In this document: piece by piece, positions 51,258 to 60,384 of the stretch
How the letters are laid out: each line of letters starts with the position of its first letter
Numbering within the stretch: the stretch's first letter is position 1
NCBI RefSeq assembly: GCF_021531475.1
Contig: NZ_JADYTX010000007.1
Location: 1-64,000 of the forward strand
Length of the DNA: 64,000 nt
Direction of reading: 5' to 3'
Origin: Fusobacterium perfoetens
Lineage (GTDB): Bacteria > Fusobacteriota > Fusobacteriia > Fusobacteriales > Fusobacteriaceae
Made by a program: the position numbers and the translations under genes
The notes under the pieces: generated by a model
Told to the model about the DNA's origin: nothing
What the model saw: the letters and a program-made list of their open reading frames with translations, nothing else
Databases searched by the model: none

Positions 51258-52152
51258 CTTTTTCTCCTAATAATTTAATATATTTTTTATCTAGTTTCCC
51301 CTGTGGAGAAACAAATCTTAAAACTGAATCTCTCTCTTTATATTTTTTTAGTTTTTGCTCAAGGGTTGCTAAAAGAATATAAAGTTCATCGTTTCCATTT
51401 TGTGTGACAATATATCTTTTTAATTCTTTTTCAAGACTCTCTAAATCTTTAGATATTTTTTCTTTAAAAGTAAAATATAATGTCATAGCATTGGAATCAC
51501 TATAATATTTATTTGAAATGTTATATAAAACTTTTGATAACTCTTGATAATCTTTTTCTTTTAAAAGAAAATTCAGATATGTTTCGTAGTAAGTTTTATC
51601 AAAAGATTGAATATTGTTTTCTAAATTTTTTAAATAATTTCTAGCTTCTTCTTTTTTGTTAGTTTTTATCAAAAGAAAAACTTTTAATTTTTTAGATTCT
51701 AAATCTAATTCATTATCATAAAGTTTATTTAAGTATTTAAGTGAATTTTTATAATCCCCTTTTAGATAATAGATATAACTTATATTTCTATTTATATCTG
51801 TTGAATATTCTGTTTCTTTAAGGGCTTTTTTATAATATTTAATCCCATTGGAGTAATCTCCAAGTTTTGTGTAGGTTTCTCCAATTTCTTCATAAAGGAT
51901 AGCGGATTTTTTATCTTTTTTTAGAGCTTCCTTATAAAGAGCCAAAGCTTTGGAATATTCTCCAATCTTTTTTAAATTTATTCCCTTTATAATAAGGTAT
52001 TCTGGTTTTATAGTTTCATAACTATTTTTCTCTACACTAGAACACCCTAAAATGAAAAGTGAAAATATAAAAATAAAACTATTTTTTATTGGCTTCAATA
52101 AGTTCTTTTTCTTCAGTAGAGTTATTTTCTTCAAGTTCATCATCTTCATCAT
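51250..52152 (-). CDS. TPR-repeat lipoprotein
   Basis: This protein of up to 300 aa has a lysine-rich n-region, a hydrophobic core and a lipobox FILGC (C37 by this start). The mature part has at least four tetratricopeptide repeats (about 55-200; e.g. KALALYKEALKKDKKSAILY). It is probably an outer- or inner-membrane-anchored scaffold. The start is uncertain: the ATG at 52152 has GGGAG six bases upstream but overlaps the previous gene by 74 bases; a TTG at 52098 gives a compact signal peptide but no clear site. Confidence 0.78.
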   Translation of the reverse strand: MMKMMNLKKITLLKKKNLLKPIKNSFIFIFSLFILGCSSVEKNSYETIKPEYLIIKGINLKKIGEYSKALALYKEALKKDKKSAILYEEIGETYTKLGDYSNGIKYYKKALKETEYSTDINRNISYIYYLKGDYKNSLKYLNKLYDNELDLESKKLKVFLLIKTNKKEEARNYLKNLENNIQSFDKTYYETYLNFLLKEKDYQELSKVLYNISNKYYSDSNAMTLYFTFKEKISKDLESLEKELKRYIVTQNGNDELYILLATLEQKLKKYKERDSVLRFVSPQGKLDKKYIKLLGEKDE

Positions 52153-52789
52153 AATTTACTCCCGGAGTAATAACTCCACCAGAAACAATAAGTTTGATAG
52201 CTTCTTCGATACTCATATCCAACTCTTTGACATCTTCTTTTGGTACACAGATAAACATACCAGAAGTTGGATTTGGAGAAGTAGGTATAAAGATATTATG
52301 AAACTCTTTACCATAAGCATCTTTTAAAATAAAATTGTCTTCTGCAGTTAAAAAACCGATACTATAAATTCCTTTTCTTGGATATTCAACAACGATAACC
52401 TTTTTATATCCAGGATTTTTTTGAGAAGAAATAAGTTTTACTATTTGTTTCATAGTGGTATAGATTTGTTTGATGATTGGTAGTTTACATATAAGGTTAT
52501 CTATACCTTTTCTTATCTTTTTACCAACAATATTTTTTGTTATCACTCCTACAAAAACAATTGAAAGCAAAATAATAAGTAAATATACTCCATATACTAT
52601 ATATACAACTTTTTCATTTTCTTGAAATCCAAAATAATATATAAATTTATTTATAATTTTAACTAAAAATGAATTTGTAGTCAATGAAATAACAAGATTT
52701 ATAATCCAATTCAGTATAAAAATTGTTAAAAAAATTGGTAGAACTACTATCATTCCTGCATAAAAATGATTTCTTATTCCTCTTGGCAT
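52079..52789 (-). CDS. DUF502 membrane protein
   Basis: This 236-aa protein of the DUF502 family has two transmembrane segments (about 10-32 and 60-85) followed by a conserved soluble region with PNPTSGMFICVPKEDV and a C-terminal acidic tail. Function is not established; homologues in plants and bacteria are membrane proteins of unknown role. It overlaps the preceding corC-like gene by 16 bases and the following TPR gene by up to 74. Confidence 0.83.
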   Translation of the reverse strand: MPRGIRNHFYAGMIVVLPIFLTIFILNWIINLVISLTTNSFLVKIINKFIYYFGFQENEKVVYIVYGVYLLIILLSIVFVGVITKNIVGKKIRKGIDNLICKLPIIKQIYTTMKQIVKLISSQKNPGYKKVIVVEYPRKGIYSIGFLTAEDNFILKDAYGKEFHNIFIPTSPNPTSGMFICVPKEDVKELDMSIEEAIKLIVSGGVITPGVNYDEDDELEENNSTEEKELIEANKK

Positions 52790-54075
52790 ATGTCCTCTTC
52801 ACTTTCCTTTTTAGTTAAAAGAACTTTTGACACTCTAATTTTATCAATCTCCAAAACTTTTAATTCTACATTTTCAATATTGATGACGTCTCCTATCTCT
52901 GCCATCTCATTTAACTCATTTAAAATAAGTCCACCTAGACTATCATAATCATCTGATTCTGGTAGATGAATATTAAGAGTTTTGTTAAGTTCTTCTACAT
53001 CTATCATACAATCAACTTCATAAACATTTTCAGATATTTGTTTTATATTATCTTTTTCGTCAGAGTCATATTCATCTCTAATATCTCCAAAAATTTCTTC
53101 GATGACATCTTCAATAGTAACAACTCCAACAGTTCCACCATATTCATCAACAGCTATTGCCATATGAATATGTTCTTTTTTAAAATCTTCTAATATACTA
53201 AGTACAGATTTAGTTTCTGGTATAAAGAAAGCTTTTCTAATAAAATCCTTTACAGGAGAATTTATTTTTCCCTCTTTTACAGCTACTAATAAATCTTTTA
53301 CATATAGTATACCTATAATATCATCAATCCCTTCGTTATAAACTGGTATTCTTGAAAATCCATAAGAGATAACTTGGTCGATAATCTCTCCAACTTTTTC
53401 ATCACCATTTACTGCATAAACAGAAGTTCTAGGAGTCATTACTTCTCTAGCTAGAGTATCTCCAAAAGTAACGATTGATTCAATCATATTTTTTTCTTCA
53501 GCTTCTATTACTCCCTCTGCTTTTCCAACATTTACATAGGAGATAATATCTTGCTCTGTTATTTTCATAACATTATCACTTATATCTATTCCAATTATTC
53601 TACTTATTAATTTTGAAATCATAGTAAGAACAAATATAAATGGTTTAGTTAATTTTGTCAGTAGATATATTGGTAAAATAACTTTTTTAGATATCTCAGT
53701 AGAATGACTTTTAGCTATTATTTTTGGAGTAATTTCACCAAAAATTAAAATGATAACAGTCATAATAAGTGTTGATATTAAAACAGATTGATTTTGTGAT
53801 TCTATTCCTCTTTGAGATAAAAATTTTGTAATAAGAGCAGTAGCAAGTGATGTAGAGAAAATATTAACAATATTATTTCCAAGTAAAAGTCCTGTTAATA
53901 TCTCTGTTGGTTTTTTAAGCCACTGTTTTAATAGCTCTCCCTTTTTAGGACTTTTCTCTGCTATTTCTTCTAAATGAATACTGCTAAAAGCTGTAAGGGC
54001 TGTTTCTGCTGCTGAAAAAAATCCAGATAACAAAATTAAAATTACTAGTAAAATCAAATCCCGATACGTGTCCAA
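52774..54075 (-). CDS. CNNM/CorC-type CBS membrane protein
   Basis: This 433-aa hemolysin-family protein has a CNNM (DUF21) membrane domain with about four helices (1-190), a pair of CBS domains (about 205-325, starting REVMTPRTSVYAVN), and a CorC/HlyC C-terminal domain (about 345-425) with DEYGGTVGVVTIEDV. Members are implicated in Mg2+ or Co2+ efflux. It begins with TTG, preceded by AAGGTG nine bases upstream. Confidence 0.92.
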   Translation of the reverse strand: MDTYRDLILLVILILLSGFFSAAETALTAFSSIHLEEIAEKSPKKGELLKQWLKKPTEILTGLLLGNNIVNIFSTSLATALITKFLSQRGIESQNQSVLISTLIMTVIILIFGEITPKIIAKSHSTEISKKVILPIYLLTKLTKPFIFVLTMISKLISRIIGIDISDNVMKITEQDIISYVNVGKAEGVIEAEEKNMIESIVTFGDTLAREVMTPRTSVYAVNGDEKVGEIIDQVISYGFSRIPVYNEGIDDIIGILYVKDLLVAVKEGKINSPVKDFIRKAFFIPETKSVLSILEDFKKEHIHMAIAVDEYGGTVGVVTIEDVIEEIFGDIRDEYDSDEKDNIKQISENVYEVDCMIDVEELNKTLNIHLPESDDYDSLGGLILNELNEMAEIGDVINIENVELKVLEIDKIRVSKVLLTKKESEEDICQEE

Positions 54076-54098
54076 TTAATAATACACCTTCCCCCTAA

Positions 54099-54548
54099 TT
54101 ATTCAACTATAAAAAGTCTATCTCCCTTTTGCACAATTTCTCCATTTTCAACTAAAATTTTTGTAACAGTTCCAGAAAAATTTGAAACAACATCGTTCAT
54201 CATCTTCATAGCTTCGATGATACAAACAGTATCTCCTTTATTTATCGAATCTCCCTCTTGAACAAAGTGAGGTTCTCCTGGAGCTGGTGATCTGTAGAAA
54301 GTTCCTGCCATAGGAGCTATAATTATATTTCCTTTTATTTTATCCTCTTTTTTAGAAGTAGGAGCAGTTTTTGGAGCTACACTATTAACAGCTTGTGGAA
54401 TGTAAGTAGCTGTATTTATAACTTCTCTTTTTACTTCTTTTTTTAGAGTTATTTTTTCATCACCTTTTTCTAAGGTAATTTCATTTAATGAGTTTTCATT
54501 AATTTTTTTTGCTAGTTCTTCTATTAATTCTAAACTTATATTTTCCAT
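54099..54548 (-). CDS. accB: Biotin carboxyl carrier protein
   Basis: This 149-aa protein has a C-terminal biotinyl domain with IIEAMKMMND, in which the second lysine is biotinylated. An N-terminal region of about 65 residues and a short proline/alanine linker precede it, as in AccB of acetyl-CoA carboxylase; other biotin carriers are possible because accC is not in the window. It begins after AAGGAG. Confidence 0.88.
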   Translation of the reverse strand: MENISLELIEELAKKINENSLNEITLEKGDEKITLKKEVKREVINTATYIPQAVNSVAPKTAPTSKKEDKIKGNIIIAPMAGTFYRSPAPGEPHFVQEGDSINKGDTVCIIEAMKMMNDVVSNFSGTVTKILVENGEIVQKGDRLFIVE

Positions 54549-54560
54549 TATTACTCCTTG

Positions 54561-55133
54561 TTAATTACTTCCTATTATTCTTAATTCTTTTACGCCTTCT
54601 ATTTCACTTATAAGCTCTAGTACTCCTTCAACTTTTCTTAGAGTATTTTGAGTTGTTTGGACAGAAATAGTTGCTCTACCAATACCATCAATTGAAATAT
54701 TTTGAATAATAGTTAAAATATTCATATCGTGGCTAGCTATAACATCTAAAATTCTTGCAAGTATTCCTGGTTCATCTTTTAAAGCCAAATGAATACTAAA
54801 TACTTTTTCTTGTCCTCCTTCAAAGAATGGTTTTATATAATCTTTATATTTGTAATATGTACTTCTACTAAGTCCAACTTTTTTGATAGCTTCATATTTT
54901 GATAATTTTTCATTTTGTACTAAATCATTTACCAAAAGAACATTTTTTATAGAACTTGGAAGTATTCTTTTATCAACGATAAAATACTCTTTTTTTTCAG
55001 AATTTTGAGCTTCTTTTATCTTTGCATCTATACTTTTGTCATCTTTTTTTACTTTTGATTTTTTTGTAACTTTAGTTTCTAAAGAATTTTCTATATTGTC
55101 AGAATTTTTTTTAGGTCTTCCTGGTCTAGCCAT
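54561..55133 (-). CDS. UPF0735-type HTH-ACT protein, longer paralogue
   Basis: This 190-aa paralogue of the protein at 26768-27205 has the same HTH (about 78-105, GLSRSTYYKYKD) and ACT domain (about 115-190), but carries a 45-residue lysine-rich N-terminal extension (RPGRPKKNSDN at the start, AT-hook-like). The extension could add minor-groove DNA contact. It sits between folD and accB in the operon, so a link to C1 or fatty-acid metabolism is possible but unproven. It starts after GGGGAG. Confidence 0.82.
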   Translation of the reverse strand: MARPGRPKKNSDNIENSLETKVTKKSKVKKDDKSIDAKIKEAQNSEKKEYFIVDKRILPSSIKNVLLVNDLVQNEKLSKYEAIKKVGLSRSTYYKYKDYIKPFFEGGQEKVFSIHLALKDEPGILARILDVIASHDMNILTIIQNISIDGIGRATISVQTTQNTLRKVEGVLELISEIEGVKELRIIGSN

Positions 55134-55139
55134 TTTCTA

Positions 55140-55991
55140 TTACTCCCCCCTTTTTTCATAAGCTCTTAAAGTATTATTTAAAAGCATAGCTATTGTCATT
55201 GGTCCTACTCCTCCCGGAACAGGTGTTATGAAAGATGCTAGTTTTGAAACATTTTCAAAATCTACATCTCCACATAATTTTCCATCAACTCTGTTTATCC
55301 CTACATCTATAATTATAGCTCCCTCTTTAACCATACTTTCTTTTAAAAATTTTGGTTTTCCAAGGGCAGCGATAATTATATCAGCATTTTTTAAAATATC
55401 TTCTATATTTTTTGTTCTACTGTTACAAACTGTAGTAGTAACTCCTCTATTTATTAAAAGTGAAGAGATTGGTTTTCCAACAATATTACTTCTACCTATA
55501 ACCACACCGTTCATTCCATACAAATCTAAATCTTTTATAGAATCTAAAAGATACATTATCCCTTGTGGAGTACAAGGCACCATTCCATCTTCTTTTCCAA
55601 GCATAACTTTTCCAAGATTTTCAGCTTTAAATCCATCAACATCTTTTGAAGTGTCTATTGTATTACAGATTTCATCTTCATTTAGATGTTTTGGAAGTGG
55701 TAGTTGGACTAAAATTCCATCTATATTTTTATCATTATTTAAAGCTTGTATATTTTCTAAAAGTTCAGCTTGAGAGATATTTTCATCAAGAAAAATTGCC
55801 TTGCTGTAAAATCCAACTTTTTCACAAGCTTTTACTTTTGAATTAACATAGATTTTTGATGCAGGATTATTTCCTACAATGATAACTGCTAATCCTGGAA
55901 CTCTTTTATTAGAGTTTTTTAAGTTATCAACTTTTTCTTTTATTTTATCTAAAATCTCTTGGGAGCATTTTTTTCCGTCTAGTATATTCAT
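55140..55991 (-). CDS. folD: Methylenetetrahydrofolate dehydrogenase/cyclohydrolase
   Basis: This 283-aa bifunctional enzyme interconverts methylene-, methenyl- and formyl-tetrahydrofolate. VQLPLPKHL, VIGRSNIVGKP and PVPGGVGPMT are all present; the catalytic lysine region is YVNSKVKACEKVG. It supplies 10-formyl-THF for Fmt encoded just upstream. The start follows AAAGGGG. Confidence 0.97.
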   Translation of the reverse strand: MNILDGKKCSQEILDKIKEKVDNLKNSNKRVPGLAVIIVGNNPASKIYVNSKVKACEKVGFYSKAIFLDENISQAELLENIQALNNDKNIDGILVQLPLPKHLNEDEICNTIDTSKDVDGFKAENLGKVMLGKEDGMVPCTPQGIMYLLDSIKDLDLYGMNGVVIGRSNIVGKPISSLLINRGVTTTVCNSRTKNIEDILKNADIIIAALGKPKFLKESMVKEGAIIIDVGINRVDGKLCGDVDFENVSKLASFITPVPGGVGPMTIAMLLNNTLRAYEKRGE

Positions 55992-56002
55992 TAGTTACCC
56001 CT

Positions 56003-56935
56003 TTATTTTAAAATATTTCCAACTTTTATGAAGTTTCCATTAAGTAGATCTGCTCCAGAAAGAATTTTTTTACTTTCGGGCTTAGCACTTGTTATGATTA
56101 AAGAACCACCAATAACTTTTACAACAGGACCTTTTCCTTTAATCTTATCAACAATCTCTCCGTTTACTCCATTTTCATAAACTTTATCATATTTTTTAAC
56201 TTCATAAACTTTTAAAAGCTTATCTTCGTCTATTGTCCAAGCACAAGGCACTGGAGAAATACCTCTTACAAAGTTAAAAATTTCCTCTTTAGATTTATTC
56301 CAATCTATTTTTAAATCTTCTTTTTTGAATGGTTTTACGAAGGTAGCAAGAGTTTCATCTTGAGGAATACTTTCATTTTCTCCTTTTTCAATTAAGGTAA
56401 CTGCTTCATCAAGAGCTTCTGCTCCTAAAAATTTAAGTCTATCGTGAAGAGTTTCAAAGTTATCCTCTTCAGTGATAGGAGTTTCTTTTGCTAAAATTAT
56501 ATTTCCAGTATCTAACCCTTCAGCCACATACATTATAGTAACTCCAGATTTTTCATCTCCAGCCATAAGAGCAGCATTTATTGGAGCAGCTCCTCTAAAT
56601 CTTGGTAAAAGAGATGAGTGAACATTTATAATTCCAAATTTTGGCATGTCGATAATATCTTTTGGAATTATTTTTCCATAAGCTACTACAACGATTAAAT
56701 CTGGATTTAATTCTTTTATTATATTTTTTGTTTCTTCATCTTTTAATGAATTAGGTTGATAAATAGGAATATTTTTATCAATAGCATATTGTTTTACTGG
56801 CAAATATTCTATTTTTTTACCTCTTTTATTTATCTTATCTACTTTAGTAAAAACACCGATAATTTCATGTTTTTTATCTAAAATTTCTAAACATGGTACA
56901 GCAAAATCTGGAGTACCCATAAATAGTATTCTCAT
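56003..56935 (-). CDS. fmt: Methionyl-tRNA formyltransferase
   Basis: This 310-aa enzyme formylates initiator Met-tRNA with 10-formyl-THF. It has MRILFMGTPDFAVPCLEIL at the start and NVHSSLLPRFRGAAPI with catalytic Asn and His. The C-terminal beta domain is present. Standard length. It lies 11 bases before folD and shares its cofactor pathway. Confidence 0.97.
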   Translation of the reverse strand: MRILFMGTPDFAVPCLEILDKKHEIIGVFTKVDKINKRGKKIEYLPVKQYAIDKNIPIYQPNSLKDEETKNIIKELNPDLIVVVAYGKIIPKDIIDMPKFGIINVHSSLLPRFRGAAPINAALMAGDEKSGVTIMYVAEGLDTGNIILAKETPITEEDNFETLHDRLKFLGAEALDEAVTLIEKGENESIPQDETLATFVKPFKKEDLKIDWNKSKEEIFNFVRGISPVPCAWTIDEDKLLKVYEVKKYDKVYENGVNGEIVDKIKGKGPVVKVIGGSLIITSAKPESKKILSGADLLNGNFIKVGNILK

Positions 56936-56948
56936 CTAAAATTCTCCC

Positions 56949-57404
56949 TTACTTTTTTCCTTTTATATTTTCAACAATCTCTATAAAATCTTTTATATTG
57001 TTAAACTCTTTGTAAACAGATACAAATCTAACATAGGCTACTTCATCAAGATTTTTTAATTCCTCCATAACAAGCTCCCCTACATATTTTGTACTTATTT
57101 CACTTTCTAAAGAATTTTGTAGTTTTCTTTCGATTTTTAAAACAAACTCTTCTATTGTATCTCTACTGATATTTCTTTTACTAGTTGCAATAGTAAGACC
57201 TCTGATTATTTTATTTCTATCAAATTTTTCTCTACTTTTATCTTTTTTGATTACGTAAAGAGCTCTTTCTTCAATCTTTTCATAAGTAGTAAATCTTTTT
57301 TTACACTCTAAACATTCTCTTCTTCTTTTGATAGAATTTCCATTTACAAACTCTCTACTATCAACAACTTTTGTATCACTACTATTACAAAACGGACATC
57401 TCAT
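56949..57404 (-). CDS. nrdR: Ribonucleotide reductase repressor NrdR
   Basis: This 151-aa repressor has an N-terminal zinc ribbon (CPFC...CLEC, residues 3-34) and an ATP-cone (about 45-135) sensing ATP/dATP. It represses ribonucleotide reductase genes when dATP is high. No nrd gene or NrdR box pair is seen in the window. The start follows AAAAGGAG. Confidence 0.96.
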   Translation of the reverse strand: MRCPFCNSSDTKVVDSREFVNGNSIKRRRECLECKKRFTTYEKIEERALYVIKKDKSREKFDRNKIIRGLTIATSKRNISRDTIEEFVLKIERKLQNSLESEISTKYVGELVMEELKNLDEVAYVRFVSVYKEFNNIKDFIEIVENIKGKK

Positions 57405-57422
57405 ACTATCCTACTCCTTTTT

Positions 57423-57893
57423 TTAACAGCTTTCTTCTTGGGCTATACAATCAATAATGTCTTTAGGAGTTTTGGCATTAAGAAGTTTATTTCTAAATCC
57501 TTCGCTTCTTATAAGTCTTGAAATTCTTGCCAAAACTTTTAAATAAATCTGAGTATCTTTCATAGGTGATGCAAAAACAAAAAATATTTTTACTCCTTCT
57601 CCGTCCATAGAATCGTAATCAATTTTTTCATTACTAATTCCAAAAGCGATTGTTAATCTTAAAGCATTTTCTGTCTTAGCATGTGGGATTGCAATTCCTC
57701 TTCCTATCCCTGTACTTCCTATTTGTTCTCTTTCAAGTAGAGCTTTTTTAATAGTATCTTTGCTTGTTAAATTTGGTGATTTAACCATTAAATCAGCTAA
57801 CTCATCTAGTATAGCTTCCTTTGTTTTTCCTTTTAGATGAAGATCTATTAATTCTTCTGTCATATAGTCCGTGATTTTAACTATATCTACCAT
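57423..57893 (-). CDS. PTS EIIA protein, Ntr/fructose type
   Basis: This 156-aa single-domain EIIA has the phosphorylated histidine in GRGIAIPHAKTE (about 68-79). It is of the PtsN/FruA-like type. No EIIB or EIIC partner is next to it, so a regulatory role, as for PtsN, is likelier than transport. It starts one base after recO ends, with GGGAGG nine bases upstream. Confidence 0.88.
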   Translation of the reverse strand: MVDIVKITDYMTEELIDLHLKGKTKEAILDELADLMVKSPNLTSKDTIKKALLEREQIGSTGIGRGIAIPHAKTENALRLTIAFGISNEKIDYDSMDGEGVKIFFVFASPMKDTQIYLKVLARISRLIRSEGFRNKLLNAKTPKDIIDCIAQEESC

Positions 57894-57894
57894 T

Positions 57895-58605
57895 TCACTC
57901 TGCCTCCCAGATATATTTTTTTAAATTTAAGTTTCCTTCTAAATGATAATTAAAATATTTTTCAAAGATTTTTAAAACACTGAAAATATCTTTTGAAGAT
58001 AATTCCTCACAAAGCAACTCTCTGACATTTCCAGTATAAATCTTTTTAACAATTTTTTCCTCTCTTGGAGTAAGGAAGATAGAATCTTCATATTTTTTTT
58101 CTCCAAGAATAGAGTTTACTATGGAAAAATAACTTCCCTCTTCTACTTTAAAACTAACTCCCTCTTCTATCAAAATTTTGTAGATAAAGAAAAGTAGAAG
58201 AATATAATTTTTTGTTAAATTTTCCTCTTTGGATAAATATCCAAAACTTTTTAAAGATAAATCATAAATTTTGCTATTTCTTTCTCCAAAATTTAAACAC
58301 TCATTCAATATAGAACAAATATATAAACCTATACTTATTTTCTCAATATCCTTTTTTATATTATCAAAGGTATTTATCGAATCAATTGAACTTGCTATAA
58401 AATTTTCACCTTTTTTATATACAATAAATTTAGAATGACTAAAAACATCAGATGCTGTTTTATCTCTTCTTTTACTTTTGTTAATCCCCTTAAAAATTAT
58501 AGATTGTTTACCAAAAGTAGTTGTAAATACTGTGAGTAATCTATCAGAATCATTTATATCTTTTTTCTTGATGATAACTCCTTCAAGTTTTATAATTTCT
58601 GTCAT
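57895..58605 (-). CDS. recO: DNA repair protein RecO
   Basis: This 236-aa RecO has an N-terminal OB fold (about 1-80; EGVIIKKKDINDSDRLLTVF) followed by a helical region. It loads RecA with RecR onto SSB-coated DNA. The C-terminal zinc-binding cysteines of many RecO proteins are not evident. Its ATG overlaps the stop of the LolA-like gene by two bases (TAAATG arrangement). Confidence 0.88.
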   Translation of the reverse strand: MTEIIKLEGVIIKKKDINDSDRLLTVFTTTFGKQSIIFKGINKSKRRDKTASDVFSHSKFIVYKKGENFIASSIDSINTFDNIKKDIEKISIGLYICSILNECLNFGERNSKIYDLSLKSFGYLSKEENLTKNYILLLFFIYKILIEEGVSFKVEEGSYFSIVNSILGEKKYEDSIFLTPREEKIVKKIYTGNVRELLCEELSSKDIFSVLKIFEKYFNYHLEGNLNLKKYIWEAE

Positions 58606-59162
58606 TTAATTTCAAATTCACTTTCTTTTATCTGGCTATTTACTATTACATCAGAGATTTTTAATTCAGCTAATAAAATTTTTCCGTCAAATACTTTAAG
58701 ATGAGTGGGAAGTCTATATCCATCAAACTCTCCCATTTTTAAAATATCAAAGACCAACTTATCTTTTTTTACAGTAAAAGATTTTTCTAAATTATAAATT
58801 TTTCTAAAATTTTCACTTTTTTTATAATTTTCTTGGAAATATTTTATAGTTTCAACTAAAAAGTTTTCTTCATCAATATTATCTTCTTTTATCACTTGAT
58901 CAAATATTGGAAGATAAACAGTTTTTGTATTATCTTTGTAGATAAAAATCTCTCCCTTATGTGATTTTGGTTCAGTCATAACTTTTTTTAAAGTATCTGG
59001 TAGAGAGTAAGTAACCTCGTAAGATTTAGCAGTAGCTTTATTATTAACAAAAGTTTTTTCATTGACTAACAGTTTTAAATTTTTAATTAAAGTTATATTT
59101 TTATCCTCACCAAAAGATACTATTGTCATCAGAAAAAATATAAAAGTTATAATTTTTTTCAT
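58602..59162 (-). CDS. LolA-like periplasmic lipoprotein carrier
   Basis: This 186-aa protein has a signal peptide (MKKIITFIFFLMTIVSFG) and a mature domain with the beta-pattern of the LolA/outer-membrane lipoprotein-sorting family (AKSYEVTYSLPDTLKKVMTE; KGEIFIYKDNTKTVYLPIF; KLVFDILKMGEFDGYRLP). It probably shuttles lipids or lipoproteins across the periplasm, fitting the LptD-like and heptose genes on the other side. It is the first gene of the long operon, with promoter at 59243-59271. Sequence similarity is moderate, so substrate assignment is cautious. Confidence 0.75.
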   Translation of the reverse strand: MKKIITFIFFLMTIVSFGEDKNITLIKNLKLLVNEKTFVNNKATAKSYEVTYSLPDTLKKVMTEPKSHKGEIFIYKDNTKTVYLPIFDQVIKEDNIDEENFLVETIKYFQENYKKSENFRKIYNLEKSFTVKKDKLVFDILKMGEFDGYRLPTHLKVFDGKILLAELKISDVIVNSQIKESEFEIK

Positions 59163-59242
59163 TTAAACTCCCTTAGAATATTTTATTTTTTATAAATTAT
59201 CACTAAATTTTAGTACAAAATAAATTTTTATCTTGATATACA

Positions 59243-59271
59243 ATTATATTATATTTCAATGGATTTGTAAA
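59243..59271 (-). promoter_or_regulatory. Promoter of the long minus-strand operon
   Basis: On the minus strand, TTTACA and TATAAT are separated by 17 bases, about 80 bases before the LolA-like gene. Thirteen tightly packed genes follow without a visible terminator until 47351. Confidence 0.72.
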
Positions 59272-59332
59272 GAATATTGTTGATTTTTTTGATACTAAAT
59301 GAATAAAAAATATTATTTATTTTTCAATAAAA

Positions 59333-59358
59333 AAAGGACTAATATACATAGTCCCTTT
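59333..59358 (-). terminator. Terminator of 271-aa gene
   Basis: AAAGGACTA pairs with TAGTCC(C)TTT; the minus-strand tail is TTTTTTTATTG. Confidence 0.82.
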
Positions 59359-59370
59359 AGTTAGATATAT

Positions 59371-60186
59371 TTATTTAGATACAGCTTCTAATTTAATTCT
59401 TTTTCTATTTATGAATGTGATTTTTATTTCTCCATTAACTTCAGAGTTTTTAGCAAACCAAAGTTTTAAAGGTTTGTTTCCGATAATTCTTGGAGTACCT
59501 GAAGAGTTAGCAGTTCTACTAATTCTACCTTGGATATTTTCTTTTTCTCCAACAACGATTGTGATTTCTTCTTTGTCATCTCCAACACAATCAGAGTAAG
59601 CAGTTTTTAAATTGAAGAAACCTCTGTCCATATAACTTTTTCCAAGAATAAATATATAAGATTGATATTCTTTTTTAGGTTTTTCTACTTTTATAACCTC
59701 TTTTAATTCTGGTTTTTCTTCGATAATCTCCTCTATTTTTGCTTTTTCCTCTTGATCTTTTTTTACTGCAACTCTATCTTTTTGTACTATTTTTTTCATA
59801 CGATCTACAACATTTTCTTCATTCCACTCAGCATTAAATTCTTTTATAAATTTAATAATATCTTGTTTCTCGTATCTAGTTTTAAATCCAAAAAACTTAG
59901 TATTTTTTAGTGCGTAGATATCTACTGGAGAATTATCTAAAGTTTTTAAAATAAGTTCTTTTACTTGTACTTCTTCAGCCTCGAAATCTTTTGGAGAAAC
60001 ATAGCAATTTAGTGCAAATTCTAATACATCATCTGTTGATGCAATAAATTTTACATAAGAATTTACTACAAAAGCATAGACAATTTTATTCTCTTTTTTG
60101 AAATCTCCCACTTCAAAAAATAGATTATTTTCTTGCTTTTTCCATTCTCCAACCTTTTTAAATCCCAACTTAGATAAAATTTCCAT
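59371..60186 (-). CDS. Unknown 271-aa two-domain protein
   Basis: This 271-aa protein has no recognised family. Residues 1 to about 135 form a mixed alpha/beta domain starting EILSKLGFKKVGEWKKQ. Residues about 140-175 are a charged linker (KDQEEKAKIEEIIEEKPELK). The C-terminal domain (about 180-271) has beta-rich sequence with EVNGEIKITFINRKRIKLEA. There is no signal peptide. The start follows GAGGGGG. It is alone between the two divergent regions. Function unknown. Confidence 0.7.
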   Translation of the reverse strand: MEILSKLGFKKVGEWKKQENNLFFEVGDFKKENKIVYAFVVNSYVKFIASTDDVLEFALNCYVSPKDFEAEEVQVKELILKTLDNSPVDIYALKNTKFFGFKTRYEKQDIIKFIKEFNAEWNEENVVDRMKKIVQKDRVAVKKDQEEKAKIEEIIEEKPELKEVIKVEKPKKEYQSYIFILGKSYMDRGFFNLKTAYSDCVGDDKEEITIVVGEKENIQGRISRTANSSGTPRIIGNKPLKLWFAKNSEVNGEIKITFINRKRIKLEAVSK

Positions 60187-60384
60187 AAAGTCCCCCTCAA
60201 ATTATTTTTTTATTTCAATACTATTGTAACTTAAAAACCTAAAAATTAAAAGAAAAATTTTTATTTTTTTGCAATAAATTTTGAAATATTTATAAAAAAA
60301 AATTCTTTAATAAAATTGTTTTAGATTTCATTATAGTATGGTATAATGAAAGGTAAAATATTATTGAAATATTAAGGAGGAAGA

